From an uncultured Chromatiaceae bacterium (GTDB lineage Bacteria > Pseudomonadota > Gammaproteobacteria > Enterobacterales > Alteromonadaceae), in contig CAMLSF010000115.1 of assembly GCA_946482615.1 (NCBI GenBank), forward strand, positions 1 to 12,062: a stretch of 12,062 nucleotides of DNA. The letters run 5' to 3'. Positions within the stretch are counted from its first letter, which is position 1, and every line of letters starts with the position of its first letter. The notes below the pieces were generated by a model, which was not told the DNA's origin, made no database searches, and saw only the letters and a list, made by a program, of their open reading frames with translations. The position numbers and the translations under genes were made by a program. This document shows positions 6,716 through 12,062 of this stretch, in pieces.

Positions 6716-7729
6716 TCAGCTTCTCCCTGCCGGAGCAGGACCTGTGCTGGCACGTTGAATAAGGTCAAAAGGTAAAATGACTTTAGGTGCTTTACCCAGA
6801 CGACCTTCGATTAAATCTATTAACAAAGTGACTGCTGTGCTGCCAAATTCCTCGGCGGGCTGAGCTATGGTGGTCAGCGGTGGATCAGCAAAAGCGGCAA
6901 AAGAGATATCATCAAAACCAGCCACAGAAATATCGGCAGGGATAGCAAGGCCTGCTTGTTTAATACTCTGCATGGCGCCAATGGCCATTTCATCATTTTC
7001 ACAAAACAGAGCTGTAGGTGGCTTGGCTAAAGCCAATAATTCAGTGGCGGCTTTATGGCCGGACTGCAAAGTAAAATCACCCGGGTACAGCAAAGTTTCA
7101 TCAAAAGCCACACCTGCTGCATTGAGTGCATCTCTATAACCTGCCACCCTGTCGCGGGTTAACGGGCTGCGGGCCGGGCCTTTGATCATCGCAATACGTC
7201 TGTGGCCCAGCTCCAACAAATGTTCGGTCATAGCACAGGCTGCTGCTCTGTTATCCAGCAGCACTGTAGGGCAGGCAATACGGTCCAATACTTCGCAGGC
7301 ATTGACCATGGGCAGTACTGAGCCTGATTTCATGTCGAGTTCGGCAAAAGGGTTATGGGCACGCAGCTGAATTAAGCCGTCCGCTTGTGAGGTATGCACC
7401 ATACGGGCATAACTTTGTTCCATTTCTTGATCGGCCAGCGTATTACATAAGAGTAATGAATAGCCTTTATCGTGCGCCGCTTGTTGCATACCACTGATCA
7501 CCCGGGCAAAAAACACGTTGGCCACAGTCGGCACCAGAACCACCAGATTACGGGTTTTACCTGAGCGAAACTTCACCGCCATTAAATTAGGCTTATAACC
7601 CAGCTGTTTGACAGCGGTCAGCACTTTGGTGCGGGTTTTCAGTGACACCAAATCAGGTTGCTGCAAAGCCCGGGACACTGTGGCTACAGACACTGCAGCC
7701 AGTTGAGCTACGTCACGAATAGTGGACAT
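6716..7729 (-). CDS. LacI-family transcriptional regulator
   Basis: 337 aa, the normal length. N-terminal helix-turn-helix: TIRDVAQLAAVSVATVSRAL (3-22). The recognition helix begins around S14-V15-A16-T17. The hinge region is YKPNLMAVKFRSGKT (45-59). The C-terminal periplasmic-binding-protein-like effector domain follows: LVVLVPTVANVFFARVISGM (62-81), DGLIQL, LGHRRIAMIKGP, CENDEMAIGAM, VAGFDDISFAAFADPPLTTI. The domain architecture and conserved segments are intact. It lies head to head with the oxidoreductase operon, with two palindromic sites in between, and is co-transcribed with the Tat-exported isomerase. It is therefore likely a repressor released by a sugar or keto-sugar intermediate, and likely autoregulated. 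The position corresponding to Leu54 of PurR, which inserts into the operator's central CG step, is Phe (F54). The ribosome binding site is weak (AAGTGA about 10 bases upstream), consistent with low repressor levels. Confidence 0.94.
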   Translation of the reverse strand: MSTIRDVAQLAAVSVATVSRALQQPDLVSLKTRTKVLTAVKQLGYKPNLMAVKFRSGKTRNLVVLVPTVANVFFARVISGMQQAAHDKGYSLLLCNTLADQEMEQSYARMVHTSQADGLIQLRAHNPFAELDMKSGSVLPMVNACEVLDRIACPTVLLDNRAAACAMTEHLLELGHRRIAMIKGPARSPLTRDRVAGYRDALNAAGVAFDETLLYPGDFTLQSGHKAATELLALAKPPTALFCENDEMAIGAMQSIKQAGLAIPADISVAGFDDISFAAFADPPLTTIAQPAEEFGSTAVTLLIDLIEGRLGKAPKVILPFDLIQRASTGPAPAGRS

Positions 7730-7824
7730 AAATGTATTTCACTTTATGGATTTGCTCCGGATTTTATCTGGATATTCAATGCTATGCATCTGTTTACTCT
7801 GGCCTGATCCAAATGAAACCAAAG

Positions 7825-7840
7825 ATGTAACCGATATCAT
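7825..7840. promoter_or_regulatory. Candidate LacI-family operator ATGTAACCGATATCAT
   Basis: A 16-base imperfect palindrome with central CG that fits the generic LacI-family pattern TGnnAnCGnTnnCA. It lies directly downstream of, and shares one base with, the candidate -10 box of the minus-strand LacI promoter, so binding would block initiation and give autoregulation. It shares the ATGTAA half-site and terminal CAT with a second site at 7998-8013. Confidence 0.65.
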
Positions 7841-7868
7841 TTATAAAGCACTTTTTTGGAAATGGGAA
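7840..7868 (-). promoter_or_regulatory. Candidate sigma-70 promoter of the LacI gene
   Basis: Read on the minus strand: -35 TTCCCA (7868-7863, 4 of 6 consensus), a 17-base spacer, and -10 TATAAA (7845-7840, 5 of 6). It predicts a transcript start near 7833 and a leader of about 100 bases before the ATG at 7729. Its placement against the operator at 7825-7840 supports it. Found by eye only. Confidence 0.5.
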
Positions 7869-7984
7869 GGCAGTTTTACCGAAATGCTTTGGCTTTATTA
7901 GTGCAAATGCTCTTATTTGGTGCGACGGTTTTTGTTCTTTGTACAATTAAAGTGCGTGATTTGCGACAAACAGCGGATTTTCTA

Positions 7985-8013
7985 TTGACGACGCAAAATG
8001 TAATCCGTTACAT
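7985..8013 (+). promoter_or_regulatory. Candidate sigma-70 promoter of the oxidoreductase operon
   Basis: TTGACG at 7985-7990 matches 5 of 6 of the -35 consensus. With an ideal 17-base spacer the -10 would be TTACAT (8008-8013), only 3 of 6. A weak -10 embedded in a palindrome is typical of a repressed or activator-aided promoter. TGTAAT (7999-8004) is a better -10 by sequence but has no -35 at proper spacing. The predicted start would be near 8020, about 60 bases before the ATG. Confidence 0.45.
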
Positions 8014-8016
8014 TTT
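7995..8016. promoter_or_regulatory. Palindromic operator candidate at the oxidoreductase promoter
   Basis: Perfect 9-base arms, AAAATGTAA (7995-8003) and TTACATTTT (8008-8016), around TCCG. The inner 16 bases (7998-8013) match the site at 7825-7840 at 11 of 16 positions, including the whole ATGTAA half-site. It sits between the candidate -35 and -10 boxes and overlaps the -10, a classical repression position. It is the most symmetrical sequence in the divergent intergenic region and the best candidate for the main operator of the LacI regulator. Confidence 0.65.
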
Positions 8017-8082
8017 TTGCAGCTTCAAATTTTGATCTACAGTCACTATCTGTTTGTGTCTGTAAACCACAGGGAAAAAACC

Positions 8083-9249
8083 ATGAAAACCCCAGGTAAA
8101 CAAAAAATTCGTATGGGTATGGTCGGCGGCGGTGAAGGTGCTTTTATAGGGGCAGTGCATCGCCATGCCGCAGCTTTAGATGGCCAGATAGAACTGGTAT
8201 GCGGCGCATTCAGCCGGGATGCAGGTAACAACCAGCGTACAGGAGACGATTTGTGCATTGACCCGACTCGTCTTTACAGCAGCTGGCAGGAATTACTGCA
8301 AAAAGAAGCGGCATTACCTGAAGACAAGCGTATGCAGCTTTTAGTGATAGTGACGCCAAACCAGCTGCATGTACCCATAAGCCGTGCCGCTATAGCCGCA
8401 GGTTTTCATGTATTTTGCGAAAAACCTGCCGGCGTCACCTTATCTGAAACCCGTCAACTGGCCGTCGAGCTGATCGCCAGCAATAGTCTTTATGGTCTGG
8501 CTCATACGTACCTTGGTTACCCTATGGTATGGCAAGCCAAAGAATTGGTGCAAAACGGCACTTTGGGCACTATCCGTAAAATTTTTGTCGAATATCCACA
8601 AGGCTGGCTGACTGAAGATTTAGAAAGCAGTCAGAACAAACAAGCCAGCTGGCGCACTGACCCGGCTCAGGCCGGTGCCAGTGGCTGTATGGCCGACATT
8701 GGTACTCATGCTTTTGGTATGGCGGAGTTTATCAGTGGCCAGCATATCACTGAACTTTGTGCCGAACTCAAAAGCCATGTAGCGGGTCGTCGTCTGGATG
8801 ATGATGGCGCAGCTTTATTCCGCACCGACGGCGGTGCCAGTGGTGTATTAATGGCCAGTCAGATTTGTGCCGGTGAAGAAAACGCGCTGAAGATCCGTAT
8901 TTATGGCGATAAAGCCGGGCTCGAATGGCACCAGATGGAACCTAATACGCTGCTGGTGAAACCTCATGGCGCTCCTGTGCAGGTGTTAAGGGCTGGTGCT
9001 GGTCAGCCGGGTTTAGGTGCTGAAGCTTCGCGTCGTTGCCGTTTACCTGCAGGTCACCCTGAGGGCTATCTGGAAGCTATGGGGAATTTATACCGGGATT
9101 TTGCTGCTGCTATTCGCAAAGGCGAGCGTGGCACTCCAACAGGTGTGCCTGGCATTAAAGCCGGTATGAGGGGGATGGCATTTATTGAAACTGTCAGCAG
9201 TAGTCAGCACAGCAACGAAAAATGGCTGTCCGTGCCTGCTATTGATTAA
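8083..9249 (+). CDS. Gfo/Idh/MocA-family NAD(P)-dependent oxidoreductase
   Basis: 388 aa from the ATG at 8083, which has AGGGA at 8071-8075 seven bases upstream. An in-frame TTG at 8017 would extend it, but that extension has no ribosome binding site and runs into the operator and promoter. The N-terminal Rossmann domain begins RMGMVGGGEGAF (10-21). The family signature EKP is at 113-115 (FCEKPAGVTL), whose lysine usually contacts cofactor and substrate. The C-terminal alpha/beta domain carries SWRTDP (189-194) and MADIGTHAF (203-211), in which D205 and H209 are the usual catalytic residues. No signal peptide, so it is cytoplasmic, unlike many sugar-acting relatives with a Tat signal. The family oxidises or reduces hydroxyls of sugars and cyclitols, including C3 oxidation of glycosides. 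It heads an operon with a TIM-barrel protein, an MFS transporter and a second TIM-barrel protein. The exact substrate cannot be told from sequence. Confidence 0.93.
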   Translation: MKTPGKQKIRMGMVGGGEGAFIGAVHRHAAALDGQIELVCGAFSRDAGNNQRTGDDLCIDPTRLYSSWQELLQKEAALPEDKRMQLLVIVTPNQLHVPISRAAIAAGFHVFCEKPAGVTLSETRQLAVELIASNSLYGLAHTYLGYPMVWQAKELVQNGTLGTIRKIFVEYPQGWLTEDLESSQNKQASWRTDPAQAGASGCMADIGTHAFGMAEFISGQHITELCAELKSHVAGRRLDDDGAALFRTDGGASGVLMASQICAGEENALKIRIYGDKAGLEWHQMEPNTLLVKPHGAPVQVLRAGAGQPGLGAEASRRCRLPAGHPEGYLEAMGNLYRDFAAAIRKGERGTPTGVPGIKAGMRGMAFIETVSSSQHSNEKWLSVPAID

Positions 9250-9274
9250 AGCTGCAGCATTCCACTTTTTGATT

Positions 9275-9290
9275 AGCCAGCACGCTGGCT
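9275..9290 (+). repeat. Short hairpin just before the ribosome binding site of the TIM-barrel gene
   Basis: AGCCAG (9275-9280) and CTGGCT (9285-9290) form a 6-base stem with a CACG loop, ending one base before the AAGGA ribosome binding site (9292-9296) of the next gene. No T tract follows, so it is not a terminator. It may influence mRNA stability or translation of the downstream gene, or be incidental. Confidence 0.4.
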
Positions 9291-9302
9291 CAAGGATTAC
9301 AG

Positions 9303-10361
9303 ATGAGTAAAATCAAGGGGCCAGCCATATTTCTGGCTCAGTTTATGGGTGATGAAGCACCTTTTAATCACGTGGTCAGTATGGCGAAATGGGCTGCTGA
9401 CTTAGGCTACAAAGGCATTCAGGTGCCCACCAATAACCCGGCTTTTTTTGATCTGGAACTTGCCGCCAGCAGTCAGGCCTATTGTGATGATATTCAGGCA
9501 AAGTGCCGCGCCGCTGGTGTTGAAATCACAGAATTGTCTACTCACTTGCAGGGCCAGTTAGTGGCTGTGCATCCGGCTTATGATGAGCTGTTTGATAACT
9601 TCGCACCTGAAGCTTTAAGAGGTAAACCCGCAGAGCGCACCGAATGGGCTGTGAAGCAGTTAAAACTGGCCGCTAAAGCCAGTCAGAATTTAGGCTTAAC
9701 AGCTCATGTGACTTTTTCCGGCGCTTTACTCTGGCATTTGGTGTATCCCTGGCCGCAGCGTCCTGCAGGTTTAGTGGAGCAGGGCTTTGCTGAACTGGCT
9801 AAACGCTGGTTACCTATTCTTGATGCCTTTGACGAAGCTGGTGTGGATCTGTGTTACGAAATTCATCCGGGCGAAGATTTACACGACGGTGCGACCTTTG
9901 AGCTGTTTTTAGACGCGACCAACCAGCATCCGCGAGCCAATATTTTATTTGACCCCAGTCACTTTGTGCTGCAACAGCTGGATTATTTAGATTTTATCGA
10001 CCGCTACCACAGCAGAATCAAAATGTTTCATGTCAAAGATGCTGAGTTCCGTCCAAACGGCCGCAGCGGTGTCTATGGCGGTTATCAGAACTGGGTCAAC
10101 AGACCGGGGCGTTTCCGTTCTTTAGGTGATGGTCAGGTTGATTTTAAAGGCATTTTCAGCAAGTTAACTCAGTACGATTTCGACGGCTGGGCCGTGCTGG
10201 AATGGGAATGTTGTTTAAAAGATTCAAATCAGGGCGCACGCGAGGGGGCTCCATTTATCGCGTCTCATCTGATTGAAAAAGCGGGCAGAGCTTTTGATGA
10301 CTTTGCCGGAGCAAAAACAGACGAGGCACGTAACCGCCGGATTTTGGGGTTAAAGCCTTAG
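9303..10361 (+). CDS. TIM-barrel protein, sugar phosphate isomerase/epimerase family (cytoplasmic)
   Basis: 352 aa; the ATG at 9303 is preceded by AAGGA at 9292-9296, 6 bases away. It has a xylose-isomerase-like TIM barrel: DLGYKGIQVPTNNP (33-46), ELSTHLQGQLVAVHP (77-91), CYEIHPGEDLHDG (184-196), NILFDPSHF (213-221), MFHVKDAEF (241-249) and WAVLEWE (296-302). Putative metal ligands are E186, D217, H220 or H243, and E300, an E-D-H-E arrangement typical of the family. It is longer than the common 260-300 aa members, with an insertion around 250-275 (YGGYQNWVNRPGRF) before the GDGQVDF segment. Such proteins often sit directly beside a Gfo/Idh/MocA dehydrogenase, as here (53 bases downstream). 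In those pairs they have been shown or proposed to isomerise, dehydrate or cleave a keto-sugar made by the dehydrogenase. No signal peptide, so it acts in the cytoplasm on the same pool as its neighbour. Confidence 0.92.
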   Translation: MSKIKGPAIFLAQFMGDEAPFNHVVSMAKWAADLGYKGIQVPTNNPAFFDLELAASSQAYCDDIQAKCRAAGVEITELSTHLQGQLVAVHPAYDELFDNFAPEALRGKPAERTEWAVKQLKLAAKASQNLGLTAHVTFSGALLWHLVYPWPQRPAGLVEQGFAELAKRWLPILDAFDEAGVDLCYEIHPGEDLHDGATFELFLDATNQHPRANILFDPSHFVLQQLDYLDFIDRYHSRIKMFHVKDAEFRPNGRSGVYGGYQNWVNRPGRFRSLGDGQVDFKGIFSKLTQYDFDGWAVLEWECCLKDSNQGAREGAPFIASHLIEKAGRAFDDFAGAKTDEARNRRILGLKP

Positions 10362-10453
10362 TCGCATAAAAATAATATTTCAAACCCAAAATCATTGATG
10401 AAGCAGCCAACACCTCTGCAGCTTTAAGGATAAAGGGTACAACGGGGAAGACG

Positions 10454-11683
10454 ATGAACAGTATAAAAATACGCTTATGCAGCATGATGTTTTTGCAGTT
10501 TTTTATCTGGGGTGGCTGGTTTGTCACTTTAGGTACCTTTTTAAGTCAGAACCTGCAGGCCACAGGCCCACAAACTGGCATGGCGTTTTCAACTCAGTCC
10601 TGGGGGGCCATTATTGCGCCCTTTATCGTCGGTTTAATAGCCGACCGTTTTTTTAATGCTGAACGTTTATTGGGTATTTTGCACCTTGTCGGCGCTGTAC
10701 TGATGTACCTGATGTATCAGGCCACAGATTTTACGACTTTTTACCCGCTGGTTTTAGGCTACATGCTGGCCTATATGCCAACCCTGGCGCTGGTAAACTC
10801 AGTGTCTTTTGGTCAGTTAAAACAACCTGAACTGGAGTTTGGTCAAATCCGCGTTTGGGGCACTATTGGCTGGATAGCGGCGGGTTTAGTCATCAGTTAC
10901 GCCTTTGGTTGGGATGCACAGCAGGCTATCGCTGATGGCGCGCTGAAAAATACCTTCCTGATGTGTGCTGTGGCCTCTCTGGCTTTGGGTCTGTACAGCT
11001 TTACCTTGCCCGCCACTCCTCCGGCAGGTCGTGGTCAGGAGCTGAAATTAGGTGAGCTGTTAGGACTGGATGCACTGGCTCTGTTAAAAGACCGTAACTT
11101 CGCTTTGTTCTTTTTAGCCTCTGTGTTGATTTGTATTCCGCTGGCTTTTTATTACCAGAATGCCAACCCTTTCCTGACCGGTATAGGTGTTGAAAATGCC
11201 ACAGGCAAAATGACCTTAGGTCAGGTGTCTGAAGTGTTATTTATGCTGGCCTTGCCACTCTTTCTGAATCGTTTTGGTATTCGCTGGACCTTATTATTAG
11301 GTATGGCGGCCTGGGTCTTACGTTATGTGCTGTTTGCCTATGGTGATGCAGGTCAGGGTCTGTGGTTACTGGTGATAGGTATAGCGCTGCACGGTATTTG
11401 TTATGACTTCTTTTTTGTCTCTGGTCAGATTTACACCAACAGCAAAGCAGGTGTGAAAATCCGCAGTGCGGCTCAGGGGCTGATCACCCTGGCCACTTAC
11501 GGTGTAGGTATGCTGATTGGCTTTAGTGTGGCAGGCCAAATCACACAAGCTTACACCGCAGAGGTTACAGACTGGAGTTCAGTCTGGTTATTCCCTGCTG
11601 CTTTTGCCGGAGTTGTGCTGGTGCTCTTTGCGCTGATTTTCAAAAATGAGCCACTGCAGCACACAGAGGACAAACAGCCATGA
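10454..11683 (+). CDS. MFS transporter, NupG-like nucleoside:H+ symporter family
   Basis: 409 aa with about 12 hydrophobic membrane segments, starting at an ATG with GGGGA at 10444-10448. It resembles E. coli NupG along its length: WGGWFVTLGTFL (19-30), AYMPTLALVNS (106-116), RVWGTIGW (133-140), LLGLDALALLK (202-212), SEVLFMLALPLFLNRFGI (259-276), WVLRYVLFAYGD (287-298), YDFFFVSGQ (317-325) and RSAAQG (337-342). It is an inner-membrane symporter. NupG itself moves nucleosides, but family members also appear in sugar-utilisation loci; given this operon, a glycoside, sugar or ribosylated compound is a more likely cargo than a general nucleoside. The gap from the previous gene is 92 bases with no terminator, so it is probably on the same transcript. 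Its stop codon overlaps the next start (ATGA), indicating translational coupling. Confidence 0.92.
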   Translation: MNSIKIRLCSMMFLQFFIWGGWFVTLGTFLSQNLQATGPQTGMAFSTQSWGAIIAPFIVGLIADRFFNAERLLGILHLVGAVLMYLMYQATDFTTFYPLVLGYMLAYMPTLALVNSVSFGQLKQPELEFGQIRVWGTIGWIAAGLVISYAFGWDAQQAIADGALKNTFLMCAVASLALGLYSFTLPATPPAGRGQELKLGELLGLDALALLKDRNFALFFLASVLICIPLAFYYQNANPFLTGIGVENATGKMTLGQVSEVLFMLALPLFLNRFGIRWTLLLGMAAWVLRYVLFAYGDAGQGLWLLVIGIALHGICYDFFFVSGQIYTNSKAGVKIRSAAQGLITLATYGVGMLIGFSVAGQITQAYTAEVTDWSSVWLFPAAFAGVVLVLFALIFKNEPLQHTEDKQP

Positions 11684-12062
11684 AGCCGCAGCTGCCGCGT
11701 CGTGAGTTGTTAAAACAACTGGCTGCAGGTGCTGCCGGCCTGTCAGTGCTGGGCTCTGGTTTATTACTGTCTGGTGCTGCAGCTGCGGCACCGGCGACAG
11801 GTGGTGCGCTCAAAGGCAATATCCGTCACTCGGTCAGTCGCTGGACTTATGGTGATTTATCCATTGAAGAGCTGTGTCTGCTGGTGAAGTCGCTGGGGTT
11901 TTCCGCCATAGATTTAGTCGGACCTGAAGATTGGCCGACGTTAAAAAAACATGGGGTAGACAGCTCTATGTGCAATGGCGCTGAGCTGAATCTGACCGAT
12001 GGCTGGTCAGATCCTAAGTTTCATCCAGAGCTGATTAAACGCTACTTAACACATATCGATCT
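11680..12062 (+). CDS. Hydroxypyruvate-isomerase-like TIM-barrel protein with Tat-type signal (first 127 residues; cut by window end)
   Basis: Starts at an ATG overlapping the transporter stop by 4 bases (ATGA), with GAGGA at 11666-11670 nine bases upstream. The N-terminus, PRRELLKQLAAGAAGLSVLG (6-25) followed by a hydrophobic stretch and alanine-rich GAAAAAPA, is a twin-arginine-type signal, so the protein is probably periplasmic. The visible mature part, GNIRHSVSRWTYGDLSIEELC (about 46-66), KSLGFSAIDLVGPEDWPTLKKHGVDSSMCNGAEL, matches the hydroxypyruvate isomerase-like branch of the TIM-barrel isomerases. The metal-binding half of the barrel is beyond the window, so activity cannot be judged. 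True hydroxypyruvate isomerase is cytoplasmic; an exported relative beside a sugar dehydrogenase probably has another substrate. The frame is open to the last base. Confidence 0.85.
   Translation, partial: MKPQLPRRELLKQLAAGAAGLSVLGSGLLLSGAAAAAPATGGALKGNIRHSVSRWTYGDLSIEELCLLVKSLGFSAIDLVGPEDWPTLKKHGVDSSMCNGAELNLTDGWSDPKFHPELIKRYLTHID

Noticed and set aside
8017..8082. TTG start adding 22 residues to the Gfo/Idh/MocA oxidoreductase
   Set aside because: The TTG lies at the edge of the operator palindrome near the predicted transcript start, has no ribosome binding site, and the extra residues do not look like the family's N-terminus.
10255..10527. 90-codon minus-strand open frame across the isomerase-transporter junction
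   Set aside because: Antisense to two well-supported genes and low-complexity; a shadow frame.

Overview
The window suggests a Gram-negative gammaproteobacterium of the Alteromonadales/Chromatiales type; a Rheinheimera- or Alishewanella-like genome is my inference from codon use, near-50% GC and gene content, not a proven assignment. It has an outer-membrane TonB-dependent receptor, Tat-type signal peptides and a LacI-family repressor. Coding density is high. Nothing points to recent mobile DNA: I see no transposase, integrase, CRISPR array, rRNA or tRNA.

Left half, all on the minus strand (read right to left): a large TonB-dependent receptor of the Xanthomonas/Caulobacter-type subfamily (2496-5396), an intrinsic terminator in the 100-base gap after it, then two tandem flavin-dependent 'tryptophan halogenase' family genes (905-2395, and 1-903, cut by the window edge). 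The halogenases are one base apart and clearly co-transcribed. Receptor plus halogenases is a recurrent arrangement in Xanthomonas, Caulobacter/Brevundimonas and Alteromonadales; its physiological substrate is generally unknown. Upstream of the receptor lies a 387-base gene-free region with a strong terminator, a perfect 14-base palindrome with central CG, a partial copy of it exactly 100 bases away, and a hairpin-forming inverted repeat.

Right half: a divergent sugar-type regulon. On the minus strand a LacI-family regulator (6716-7729) is followed by a Tat-exported TIM-barrel 'sugar phosphate isomerase/epimerase' (5784-6683; I move its start to an ATG with a good ribosome binding site). On the plus strand, a Gfo/Idh/MocA oxidoreductase (8083-9249; start also moved), a second TIM-barrel protein without signal peptide (9303-10361), a NupG-type MFS transporter (10454-11683), and overlapping it by 4 bases a third TIM-barrel protein with a twin-arginine-like signal, resembling hydroxypyruvate isomerase (11680 to the window end).

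The 353-base divergent intergenic region holds two related 16-base palindromic sites with ATGTAA half-sites. One lies just downstream of a candidate -10 box of the LacI gene, the other overlaps a candidate -10 box of the oxidoreductase operon, the expected layout for one repressor controlling both directions.

Working model (inference): the receptor may import a glycoside or oligosaccharide across the outer membrane, exported TIM-barrel enzymes may act on it in the periplasm, the MFS protein takes the product across the inner membrane, and the cytoplasmic oxidoreductase and TIM-barrel enzyme finish the conversion. The combination of a Gfo/Idh/MocA dehydrogenase with several TIM-barrel 'isomerases' resembles oxidative (3-keto) glycoside cleavage rather than classical hydrolysis: no glycoside hydrolase is visible in the window.
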